Origin: JAOXRU01 sp965247735 | Lineage (GTDB): Bacteria; Bacteroidota; Bacteroidia; Flavobacteriales; Flavobacteriaceae | DNA: 64,000 nt | Direction of reading: 5' to 3' | Assembly (NCBI GenBank): GCA_965247735.1 | Contig: CBDFHN010000002.1 | Location: 1,054,001 to 1,118,000 of the forward strand | Shown here: one piece after another, positions 15,353 through 22,880 of the stretch | How positions within the stretch are numbered: position 1 is the stretch's first letter | How the letters are laid out: each line of letters starts with the position of its first letter | Translations under genes and position numbers: made by a program | The notes under the pieces: model-generated | Databases searched by the model: none | Seen by the model: the letters and a program-made list of their open reading frames with translations, nothing else | What the model was told of the DNA's origin: nothing

Positions 15353-16903
15353 ATGAATATTTATGATTATTTTCGAATGAATTATCAATTAAATGTTGTT
15401 ATGAGAGGAAATTTAACTAACAATCCTTTATTCTACAAAGAACCAGTTATTGGTATTATTGGTGGCGGAATTGCAGGCGCTACTGTGGCTCAAGAACTCA
15501 ACAAAAAAGGAGCAAAAGTTCTTCTATTTGAAGAAGGGAAAAGCCTAGTAAACGGCCCTCCTATGTGCCATCTCCATGCAGGAGGCAATCTTTATCGCGA
15601 AATATCAAACCAACAATGCATCACCTTACTTCGTGAAGCCGTTGATTTTATAAAACTATATCCAGAAGCTATTGACTATAGGCCAACAGTCATAGCTACT
15701 CCAAAGACAGATGAAGGAAGCCCAAATAATTTATTTCCAAGATTAAAGTTATTGCAGCAAGAATATAAAAACTTAATCAGTCAAAATATTAAAAATAAAG
15801 TCTTGGGTCCTGCTGAAAGTTACTATAAAGCTTTTGATAAAAACAAATTACTAGCTTTAAAAAACAAAACAGCTCTTGGCACACCACATTCATTTGACGA
15901 GTGGATGATTCCTTTTGCCAAAAACGTTGATTTGGAAGCACTGAAATATCCTGTTATAATAGTACAAGAATACGGAATTAATATTTTTAGATTAGCAGCA
16001 CTAACTAATCTAAGACTAGCAAATTCTAATAAATGCATTTTGCATACATCTACAAAAATAACAGCCATAAAGAGACTAGATAATGGCAAATGGAAAATTA
16101 GCTATCAAGAGCACAATAGCACCAAAAGTTATGAAGTGGACTTTTTGGTAAACGCTTGTGGCTTTAAAACTGGAACTATAGATGATATGATTGGAGTACA
16201 CCCAAAAAGGATGGTTGAATTTAAAGCTGCATATATTTCTCAATGGCACAATCAAAATAATACTATTTGGCCAGAAATTATTTTTCATGGGAAAAGAGGA
16301 ACTCCAAAAGGAATGGCACAACTCACTCCTTACCCATCTGGATACTTTCAACTACATGGAATGACCAAAAACATTACATTGTTCAATGATGGATTGGCAT
16401 CATCAAAAACTAAGTCATCACAACCAGAGCTTCCTAAATACCTCCTTAACAAAATCAACAATGGGTGGAAAACTAACGATATATTTAGCAGAACAGAAAA
16501 AGCAATTGAACACATAACTCAATATATTCCTAGTTTTTCATTGGCCGAAGTAGGCGCAAAACCTTTATTTGGAGCACAACAAATACCAGGTAACAATCCT
16601 GATTTACGAGCTGCTGGAGTTTCTTTTAGCAAACAAAATTATGCTTGTTGCGAAATTGTAAAAGCTACTTCTAGCCTAACGGCTGCCAAAGAAATTGTAA
16701 AGCAATTGGATCACTTAAAAATTATAGACTCCAAAAACACTCTTTCCTCGAAAGAGCATTACTTTTCTGAGGAAGAAATTGCAAAAAAAGCAACTTATTT
16801 AGCATTTGAACGTAATTTTCCAATAGCGCTATCTCAACTCATAAGTCCTAAGAATAATATTTCCAAAATATCGTTTCATAAAGAAACCCAGCTTGTAACT
16901 TAA
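15353..16903 (+). CDS. FAD-dependent oxidoreductase, unknown substrate
   Basis: The 516-residue flavoprotein has a Rossmann FAD site (VIGIIGGGIAGATVAQEL, then LLFEEG with the ribose-binding Glu) starting near residue 32. A GPPMCHLHAGGNLYREI motif follows, and VNACGFKTG matches the second nucleotide-contacting strand of the DAO/glucose-inhibited-division-like folds. The last 60 residues form a helical extension. Starts at codons 1, 9 and 17 are possible. No signal peptide is seen. It is a single gene with a terminator at 16916; neighbours give no pathway. Confidence 0.7.
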   Translation: MNIYDYFRMNYQLNVVMRGNLTNNPLFYKEPVIGIIGGGIAGATVAQELNKKGAKVLLFEEGKSLVNGPPMCHLHAGGNLYREISNQQCITLLREAVDFIKLYPEAIDYRPTVIATPKTDEGSPNNLFPRLKLLQQEYKNLISQNIKNKVLGPAESYYKAFDKNKLLALKNKTALGTPHSFDEWMIPFAKNVDLEALKYPVIIVQEYGINIFRLAALTNLRLANSNKCILHTSTKITAIKRLDNGKWKISYQEHNSTKSYEVDFLVNACGFKTGTIDDMIGVHPKRMVEFKAAYISQWHNQNNTIWPEIIFHGKRGTPKGMAQLTPYPSGYFQLHGMTKNITLFNDGLASSKTKSSQPELPKYLLNKINNGWKTNDIFSRTEKAIEHITQYIPSFSLAEVGAKPLFGAQQIPGNNPDLRAAGVSFSKQNYACCEIVKATSSLTAAKEIVKQLDHLKIIDSKNTLSSKEHYFSEEEIAKKATYLAFERNFPIALSQLISPKNNISKISFHKETQLVT

Positions 16904-16915
16904 AACACTATAGAC

Positions 16916-16967
16916 CTGAGCTTAATAAAAAATTAGACGGTTATTTAAATTTTAAGCTCAGTTTTTT
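16916..16967 (+). terminator. Terminator of the FAD oxidoreductase gene
   Basis: A perfect 10-bp stem CTGAGCTTAA/TTAAGCTCAG with a 26-nt loop is followed by six T residues, 13 bp after the stop codon. Confidence 0.65.
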
Positions 16968-16968
16968 A

Positions 16969-17622
16969 CTATTCTCCTTCTTTCTGATACTTTTTAACAC
17001 CAGCCATTATTGCAACTGGCACATAATTTTCTTTAGGTACTAATGGACACGAATACTTTGGGTTATAAGCGCAGTAAGGATTGTAAGCCTTATTAAAATC
17101 TAAATTAATAGTATCTCCTTTTGGAATTCTTAAATCTATATATCTTCCTCCTCCATAAGTTTCTTCTGTGTTAGTATCATCCAAAAAAGGCAAAAACAGA
17201 TAATTTTCATAGCCTTCAGTTTTTAATAATTCTTGATTTTGATATACATTTAGGCGGTATTTTTTTCCTTGCAACTCAAAAGACAACACCCCATAAACTA
17301 ACTCTAAGGAAACCCTCTCTGTTGATGTAGGCATCATAAAAGGCAATGCATTAGGTGTCCTAATCAACTTTGCGCTAACACTAAGAAGTGTATCAATTTT
17401 AAAAAAATCTAAGCCTTTAAACTTTTTTAGTTCTTCTCTTTTTAAAGGTGATTTTTCTGAACTAAAATATTCCTTATTAATTTTTTTTTGAAACTCTTTT
17501 GCTGATTGAAACTTAGACAAAACAACAGTTTTTACTTCTTGTTGATTTTTATCCTCAACATGATACTTCTTTCCCCCATTACAGCTCCAAATAAAAACAA
17601 GTAGCAAAAATATTTTTTTCAT
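16969..17622 (-). CDS. DUF1684 domain lipoprotein
   Basis: This 217-residue protein has a short lipoprotein signal (MKKIFLLLVFIWSC, Cys14). The DUF1684 core includes KSPLKREELKKFKGLDFF, an FLPFLDDTNTEETYGGGRYIDL segment, and the family signature FNKAYNPYCAYNPKYSCPLVP. The function of this widespread family is unknown. It is divergent from the MFS transporter, with a 264-bp space holding a leader/terminator. Confidence 0.85.
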   Translation of the reverse strand: MKKIFLLLVFIWSCNGGKKYHVEDKNQQEVKTVVLSKFQSAKEFQKKINKEYFSSEKSPLKREELKKFKGLDFFKIDTLLSVSAKLIRTPNALPFMMPTSTERVSLELVYGVLSFELQGKKYRLNVYQNQELLKTEGYENYLFLPFLDDTNTEETYGGGRYIDLRIPKGDTINLDFNKAYNPYCAYNPKYSCPLVPKENYVPVAIMAGVKKYQKEGE

Positions 17623-17668
17623 TTTTTTATTTTAAAAAATAAAAGTACAACTTTAAACTTTTTTTAAG

Positions 17669-17676
17669 TAGTTTTG
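17669..17676 (+). promoter_or_regulatory. -7 promoter element of the MFS leader
   Basis: TAGTTTTG matches TAnnTTTG. The predicted start near 17683 gives a leader of about 200 nt before the MFS start codon. I find no TTG -33 element. Confidence 0.4.
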
Positions 17677-17682
17677 CTTCAA

Positions 17683-17827
17683 ATTAAGAACAAGAATGCA
17701 AAAAACAATTCTATATACATGTGTCAATTACACCTCTAAACAGAGTGTAAAAACCGGTGTTTATATATGATAGCTTTCTGCATACAATTATAAAAACAAA
17801 CCCGGTGATAACTCACCGGGTTTTTTT
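17683..17827 (+). promoter_or_regulatory. Attenuator-like leader before the MFS transporter (or a small RNA)
   Basis: The leader holds a hairpin TTACAC-(C)-TCT/AGA-GTGTAA (17728-17750) and a CCGGTG element (17754-17759). It ends in a strong terminator (17799-17827) whose left arm contains CCCGGTGA. The upstream CCGGTG can pair with the CACCGG of the terminator's right arm, so two mutually exclusive folds exist, the layout of transcription attenuation. I do not recognise a known riboswitch class. The alternative is an independent small RNA of about 145 nt. Confidence 0.4.
17799..17827 (+). terminator. Strong intrinsic terminator between two divergent genes
   Basis: AACCCGGTGA/TCACCGGGTT form a perfect 10-bp stem with a TAAC loop and a T7 tract, 60 bp before the MFS start codon. 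No open reading frame ends here: both flanking genes start and point away. Confidence 0.9.
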
Positions 17828-17886
17828 ATGGGCAAAAAACAACATTAATTTAAATAATTCAGTAACAACAAAAAGCAACCTCAACA

Positions 17887-19092
17887 ATGAAAAGATTGTA
17901 TTTAGGATATATTTCTTCTTTTGAAGGACTCTCCAAGGAAGTATGGTGGTTAGCACTAATAACACTTATCAACAGAGCAGGAACAATGGTGATTCCGTTT
18001 CTATCTCTTTATCTTACCGAAAATTTGGGCTTTACCCTAGCCCAAGTTGGCTTAATCATGACAAGTTTCGGTTTTGGCTCAGCAATTGGTGCTTGGTTGG
18101 GTGGTAAATTAACAGACAAATTTGGCTTCTATAGCGTTATGCTTGGAAGTCTTGCTCTAACTGGTATTTCTTTTATTATTATTCAGTTTTTTAATGGTTT
18201 TTATGAAATTTGTGCTGGTATTTTTATTCTTATGATCATTGCTGATGCTTTTAGACCAGCAATGTTTGTTGCACTAAGCGCATATAGTAAGCCTGAAAAC
18301 AAGATTAGATCCGTAACACTCATAAGACTCGCCATTAACCTTGGTTTTTCGGTAGGACCAGCATTAGGTGGACTTATTATTACTATGCTGAGTTATAATG
18401 GTCTTTTTTGGATGGATGGAATTACTTGCATTATTGCTAGCATCTTACTTTATAAAATATTAAACCCTAAAAAAGCAACTATAACTACAACAGAACATGT
18501 AGAAAATCCAAAATCGGCTTATAAAGACAAGCGATACATTGTATTTATTTTTGCAATTTTTCTTTTTGCAGTTGCCTTTGTGCAATATTTTTCTGCGATG
18601 CCAATCTATTACAGAGAAGTTCACCATTTATCTGAATTTCAGATAGGGTTGCTTCTTTTTATAAATGGTTTTATTATTACTGTTTTTGAAATGCCGTTGG
18701 TTAAGTTTTTTGAAAGCAAAAATTGGTCTAGGATCAACAATATAGTTATTGGAATTGTTTTAATCTCTTTAAGCTTTCTATTTCTTAATATCTCATCTTG
18801 GACAGGTATTTTAATTGTTGGAATGTTATTCATGACTTTTGGAGAGATGATAGCTTTTCCTTTCTCAAATGCATATGCTATGGATAGTGCAAAAGGAGGA
18901 AGACAAGGACAATATATGGCCTTATACAGTATTGCTTTTTCTGTCTCTCATATTTTTGGGCATAATAGTCTGCAGTATATAGAAAAATATGGTTTTGAAA
19001 ACACATGGTATGCCATTATAGGAATAACAATGATAAGTATACTTATTCTATTGCTATTGAACACTTTTATCAAAAGAAAAAAGACAAGCTAA
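17887..19092 (+). CDS. MFS transporter (drug:H+ antiporter-like)
   Basis: This 401-residue transporter has twelve predicted membrane helices. The loop 2-3 signature GGKLTDKFGFYSVMLG (MFS motif A, GxxxDxxG form) and the helix 5 RLAINLGFSVGPALGG (motif C-like) suggest an exporter of the DHA1 group. A Lys-rich central loop separates the two six-helix halves. It overlaps the convergent mscS by 4 bp. The substrate is unknown, but an upstream terminator-containing leader suggests conditional expression. Confidence 0.88.
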   Translation: MKRLYLGYISSFEGLSKEVWWLALITLINRAGTMVIPFLSLYLTENLGFTLAQVGLIMTSFGFGSAIGAWLGGKLTDKFGFYSVMLGSLALTGISFIIIQFFNGFYEICAGIFILMIIADAFRPAMFVALSAYSKPENKIRSVTLIRLAINLGFSVGPALGGLIITMLSYNGLFWMDGITCIIASILLYKILNPKKATITTTEHVENPKSAYKDKRYIVFIFAIFLFAVAFVQYFSAMPIYYREVHHLSEFQIGLLLFINGFIITVFEMPLVKFFESKNWSRINNIVIGIVLISLSFLFLNISSWTGILIVGMLFMTFGEMIAFPFSNAYAMDSAKGGRQGQYMALYSIAFSVSHIFGHNSLQYIEKYGFENTWYAIIGITMISILILLLLNTFIKRKKTS

Positions 19093-19928
19093 TCGCCAAT
19101 AGGTCCAATCTCTACGCCTTCTGCATAAGCAACTTTAACGTTGTTTTTACTGAAGGCTTTTTTTATTGCAGCATTTGTTATAAATGTAGCTTCCCAAAAA
19201 TCATCAGGTAAAACATAAGGACGCACCGCTATTTCGATGTTATGGCTATCAAAATTCACTATTCCAATATTGGGTTTAGGATCCTGAAGCAGTATTGGTA
19301 AGGTCAACAAAGTGTCTTTTATTATTTTTTCTACTTTTGGATAGCTTTCTTCATAAGACATGGAGATTTTAGCTTCTAAACGCACTACACCTTTATTAGA
19401 AAAATTAGTAACCACCGAATCTGTAATTTTGGAATTAGGCACTATTAACGTTTTACATCCTGGAGTTATTACTACCGTGTTAAATATTCCAATTTCCTCT
19501 ACTTTACCAAACTTATCTTCAATATTCACCCAATCTCCTACTTTATATGGCTTTAGAGATAGAATCAATACACCAGAAGCAAAATTCCCAAGACTTCCTT
19601 GCAACGCCATTCCAATAGCAAAACCAGTAGCAGCCAAAATAGCAATTAGGCCAGTTAAATCTGCGCCAACAATATTTGCTACAAGCATAAAGAGAAATAT
19701 CTTTAATACCACATCTATAATTGAACACATAAAAGGACGAAGGTTAGTCGTAATTCCAACTTTTGCCAATCCCTTGTCTACAAAACCACGTAATTTTTTA
19801 ATTACCGTAAATCCTATCCAAAAAATTAGGAGCGCTAAAAACACCTTTGGCATAAAATACACAACTTTGTCTGTTGCTATGTCAAAATACTCTTGTAGTT
19901 TTCCAGAAAATAACTCGTCCCAGTTCAT
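19089..19928 (-). CDS. Mechanosensitive ion channel (MscS family)
   Basis: The 279-residue protein is close to E. coli MscS in length. Three membrane helices lie at about 27-48, 68-88 and 92-125. The pore helix is ATGFAIGMALQGSLGNFASG, with the Ala/Gly packing and LQ..LGNF signature of classic MscS. The beta domain (YKVGDWVNIEDKFGKVEEI) and an alpha/beta domain ending near IGPIG follow. It is more canonical than the paralogue at 83-916. It ends convergently with the MFS gene, overlapping by 4 bp. Confidence 0.93.
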   Translation of the reverse strand: MNWDELFSGKLQEYFDIATDKVVYFMPKVFLALLIFWIGFTVIKKLRGFVDKGLAKVGITTNLRPFMCSIIDVVLKIFLFMLVANIVGADLTGLIAILAATGFAIGMALQGSLGNFASGVLILSLKPYKVGDWVNIEDKFGKVEEIGIFNTVVITPGCKTLIVPNSKITDSVVTNFSNKGVVRLEAKISMSYEESYPKVEKIIKDTLLTLPILLQDPKPNIGIVNFDSHNIEIAVRPYVLPDDFWEATFITNAAIKKAFSKNNVKVAYAEGVEIGPIGD

Positions 19929-20111
19929 ATTTATTTCACTGTTTTTATAAAACTAATGAAATTAGTTCTTACAAATAGCATCGCATTAAAATTTTTATAA
20001 TTGCTTACCGTATATAACATCTAATTCAAAGTTAAATCTAAGCAATACAACAACTACTCTACCCTATCTATCTATGAATTGAGAATGCTAGCATCTTCAA
20101 TAAAAAACTAA

Positions 20112-21512
20112 CTAATATCTAGAAGTCCCAAGATACTTTTTTACAAGATCATTAAATTCTGGAGTAAATTTAAAGAAAGTCATATGCTCCATATCATATA
20201 ACATATCAATATCTTTAAATCCATTTTTTAGTAATTCTTCAGTGTAAAAAATAGAAGTTTCATGATCTTCCCTTTTTGCACTCATATTTATAATTTGAAG
20301 AAAAGCCTGATACGCTTTAGGATTTACTACTGTTTTTAACATTAGTATAAAATCTAAAGCTTCTTCATCTAATTGTTTTTCTTTTTTTAAATCTTTAACT
20401 CTAATATCAATTGATAATAAGACAGCACCTCTAAGTCTATTCGACATTTTTTGTAGATGCATATTGTCGCTAGTTTCAAATTTCTTTAACTCTTCCATCT
20501 GATAGCTCCACCAGCCCAAATTTTCAAAATTATAAGTTGCTAAATCTTCATCCAAATAATAGATATAATCGTTTCTTAAAAAGTTTTCTTTATTGATAGC
20601 TATATTAGCAGCTTTTCTATCTGCTTTATACAGTTTACTTCTTTTGAGTTCTTTCAATTCTTCTTTATAGTAATCTTTTCCTAGATTGAAGCGGTACTTT
20701 TTTTGATTTTTTACTAGTTCAGTATAAGCAAATACATATTTACCTTCTGTCCTTAATTTTGAATAATAACTGTAGTCACTTGCAATAGTCTTAGCAATTA
20801 ATAAGCTATCTTTTTCTTGCGATCCCTTATTTACCGAGTTTATATAAAATGAAGAAAAGCCTTTAGTAATTATATCAATATTGGGATATTGATGCTTTCC
20901 TTCAAAAATTATCAACTCTGTTGGATACTTAAATTTGCGTGCCTGTTTTTGTGTATATCGCACTTCATAATTATTAAGATCATTATCTCCTACAATACCA
21001 ATCAACAAAAAACTATTCATCACCTTAGGAGTATAAATTCCAGTTACACCAGCACCTATTGCCATAACTCCAGACACCTTTTCTATCTTACTTGCTAAGC
21101 GCAACGCAAACCTCGCTCCATCCCCAAAACCTGATAAAAATAAATTATCCCTATCAACATTAATCAAAGAGGTTAACTTATTTGCTACAGCATTAAAGTT
21201 TTTAACATTAATACTGTCTGACAAAGCTCCTTTATATCCATCATTCGCAATAAGTACAAAATTGTACTTTTCGGCGCCATTTTTGAACAGAGAAAGTGCT
21301 TGTTTTGATTTTCCATTAGGGTCAAAGACAAAAACTACTGGCCAGTTTTTTTTAACATCAAAATTATTTGGTATATAGATTGAAAACGTTTGTGATAAAG
21401 AATCTACCACTTTAATATTATGGTTAACAATCCCTTTTTTTAGTACTACTTCTTGTGCGTAAGAAAAAGATATCACAAAAAGCACCGACATTAACAATAG
21501 TGTTTTTTTCAA
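20112..21512 (-). CDS. Secreted alpha/beta-hydrolase-like protein, nucleophile not apparent
   Basis: This 466-residue protein has a signal peptide (about 1-19, ending SYAQ). An alpha/beta-hydrolase-like domain spans about 40-235 (PVVFVFDPNGKSKQAL, then LFLSGFGDGARFALRLASK and FEGKHQYP for the His region). A Lys-rich helical C-terminal half (about 240-466) may be repeat-like. At the expected nucleophile elbow the sequence is GFGDG (128-132), with Gly where Ser is usual, so catalysis is doubtful. It is a single gene; the 183-bp space upstream of mscS holds nothing recognisable. Confidence 0.65.
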   Translation of the reverse strand: MKKTLLLMSVLFVISFSYAQEVVLKKGIVNHNIKVVDSLSQTFSIYIPNNFDVKKNWPVVFVFDPNGKSKQALSLFKNGAEKYNFVLIANDGYKGALSDSINVKNFNAVANKLTSLINVDRDNLFLSGFGDGARFALRLASKIEKVSGVMAIGAGVTGIYTPKVMNSFLLIGIVGDNDLNNYEVRYTQKQARKFKYPTELIIFEGKHQYPNIDIITKGFSSFYINSVNKGSQEKDSLLIAKTIASDYSYYSKLRTEGKYVFAYTELVKNQKKYRFNLGKDYYKEELKELKRSKLYKADRKAANIAINKENFLRNDYIYYLDEDLATYNFENLGWWSYQMEELKKFETSDNMHLQKMSNRLRGAVLLSIDIRVKDLKKEKQLDEEALDFILMLKTVVNPKAYQAFLQIINMSAKREDHETSIFYTEELLKNGFKDIDMLYDMEHMTFFKFTPEFNDLVKKYLGTSRY

Positions 21513-21634
21513 GACTATTTATTTTTTGTTTAATAGATAAGTTAGCTTTTACAACAATTAAGTATCAAAAATCTAGCCATAACTACTCATTTCATTTATT
21601 ATTTACTAAAATACAATTATCTCTACAATACACC

Positions 21635-22075
21635 TTATGAAGAAGTAATTACATTATGGTCAACTATTTTAGACAGTACAATATTTGTCTTGGTTTCTCC
21701 ATAGGTAATTAATTTATCAATAAAACGCTCTAAATGCAATTGATCTTTAAGAATCACCTCCATAATTATGTTTTCATTTCCGGTAATTCGATAGCAATTG
21801 GTAACCTCATTAAAACTTTTAACCTTTGAAAGAAATGGCTTTAGTCTTCCCATAAACACTTTAATGCTTATAACACCTTTCAACTGGTACCCTAACAGAT
21901 GATGATTTAGATTTGCTGTATAAGACTTTATAATCCCGATATCTTCCATCTTTTTTATACGTTCGGCTACAGCTGGTGATGTGAGCCCTACTTGTCTCCC
22001 AATTTCGGCATTAGAACTCCTTGCATTTTGCTGCAAAAGCTTTAGGATTTTCCAACTTAATTCGTCAACATTCAT
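21635..22075 (-). CDS. Lrp/AsnC family transcriptional regulator
   Basis: This 146-residue regulator has an N-terminal winged HTH (residues about 5-60; NAEIGRQVGLTSPAVAERIKKM is the helix-turn-helix) and a C-terminal RAM ligand domain with CYRITGNENIIMEVILKD. Such proteins respond to amino acids. Its own -7 element lies at 22092-22099. It has no co-directional neighbour, so its target is not evident. Confidence 0.92.
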   Translation of the reverse strand: MNVDELSWKILKLLQQNARSSNAEIGRQVGLTSPAVAERIKKMEDIGIIKSYTANLNHHLLGYQLKGVISIKVFMGRLKPFLSKVKSFNEVTNCYRITGNENIIMEVILKDQLHLERFIDKLITYGETKTNIVLSKIVDHNVITSS

Positions 22076-22091
22076 TTCTAAAGTGTTTATA

Positions 22092-22099
22092 CAAAAGTA
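22092..22099 (-). promoter_or_regulatory. -7 promoter element for the Lrp/AsnC gene
   Basis: On the minus strand this is TACTTTTG, a perfect TAnnTTTG, 16 bp before the ATG. Confidence 0.5.
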
Positions 22100-22166
22100 A
22101 CTTAATTTTTAATCAACTATATTGTTTTCACTTTAAATTATAAATTCCACTAAAAAACTAGATTAT

Positions 22167-22174
22167 TAAATTTG
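22167..22174 (+). promoter_or_regulatory. -7 promoter element for the 138-residue protein
   Basis: TAAATTTG matches TAnnTTTG and lies 18 bp before the ATG at 22193. Confidence 0.5.
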
Positions 22175-22192
22175 TAGTAGACAAATATACTG

Positions 22193-22609
22193 ATGCTCCA
22201 AAACAACATGTCATACTATAATCAAAAAGAGAATGTCTCTCAGCTACCTATTTATATAAAAGCGCTTGAGATTTTTAGCCTTTGCAGAAATGTATCCTCA
22301 TACCTTACTGAAAACAAAAATATACTAAAACTACAGCAATCTTCTAATAATATAGATCAGAATGCAACTGTTTTGATCTTAAATTCGCTTGCACTTCCTC
22401 AAGAGATTGTTGCAATTGCCACGACAAACAATCCAGTTTTAAGAGCAAATCATTTAGCATCATTACAGTACTTAGTTAGTAATATGGTTCAGAAAAGTAA
22501 ACGCTTAGAAACGTTAAGCAATACTGGTAAAGATTACATTCATTTATTACAACAGGAGTTATATAAACTAAAAAAGCTTCATAGCAATTGGACTACTACT
22601 ATCAACTAA
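22193..22609 (+). CDS. Hypothetical helical protein, 138 residues
   Basis: I do not recognise this family. The protein is predicted to be mostly alpha-helical, without signal peptide or membrane helix. It begins MLQNN; a second ATG at 22208 could be the true start. The layout of repeated amphipathic helices (IYIKALEIFSLCRNVSSYL, then HLASLQYLVSNMVQKSKRLE) suggests a small helical bundle. It has its own promoter and a shared terminator at 22678, so it is likely expressed. The unknown protein at 47858 is similar in style but not detectably homologous by eye. Confidence 0.6.
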   Translation: MLQNNMSYYNQKENVSQLPIYIKALEIFSLCRNVSSYLTENKNILKLQQSSNNIDQNATVLILNSLALPQEIVAIATTNNPVLRANHLASLQYLVSNMVQKSKRLETLSNTGKDYIHLLQQELYKLKKLHSNWTTTIN

Positions 22610-22677
22610 GTCAAATGCATTAGCTTAAACAATTGATAAGCATTATTTTTTTATCATTATCTTGATAATTTAATAGC

Positions 22678-22718
22678 AAAAACGCAATCAAGACCATATG
22701 TCTGATTGCGTTTTTTAT
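22678..22718. terminator. Bidirectional terminator
   Basis: AAAAACGCAATCA-GAC paired with GTC-TGATTGCGTTTTT, flanked by A and T runs, lies between the 138-residue gene (+) and the Cys-rich peptide gene (-). Confidence 0.85.
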
Positions 22719-22740
22719 TAGATAAAATTTTAAGATCTCT

Positions 22741-22842
22741 TTAACAAGTACAACCGGTGCAAGTACAATTAGTACAGCTGCAATTGCTACAATTTCCTTG
22801 CTTACAATTGTCACAACTACAATTACATTCTTTATTTTTCAT
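22741..22842 (-). CDS. Cysteine-rich 33-residue peptide (metallothionein-like)
   Basis: The ORF starts at ATG 22842 and stops with TAA at 22741. It encodes 33 residues of which 11 are cysteines, at positions 6, 8, 10, 13, 18, 21, 23, 26, 28, 31 and 33; the rest are mainly Asn, Ser, Thr and Gly. CxC and CxxC spacing alternates throughout, as in metallothioneins or cluster-binding peptides. It lies 38 bp behind icmF on the same strand, and a terminator closes the unit at 22718. No leader or processing site is visible. A small metal-binding peptide is the simplest reading, not proven. Confidence 0.6.
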   Translation of the reverse strand: MKNKECNCSCDNCKQGNCSNCSCTNCTCTGCTC

Positions 22843-22880
22843 CACATTTTTTTTTCAGTTTCTTAAAGATACAATTCTAA

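Noticed and set aside
19360..19950. Long plus-strand ORF of 196 residues opposite mscS
   Set aside because: It overlaps the clear MscS gene completely, has low-complexity composition and no family features.
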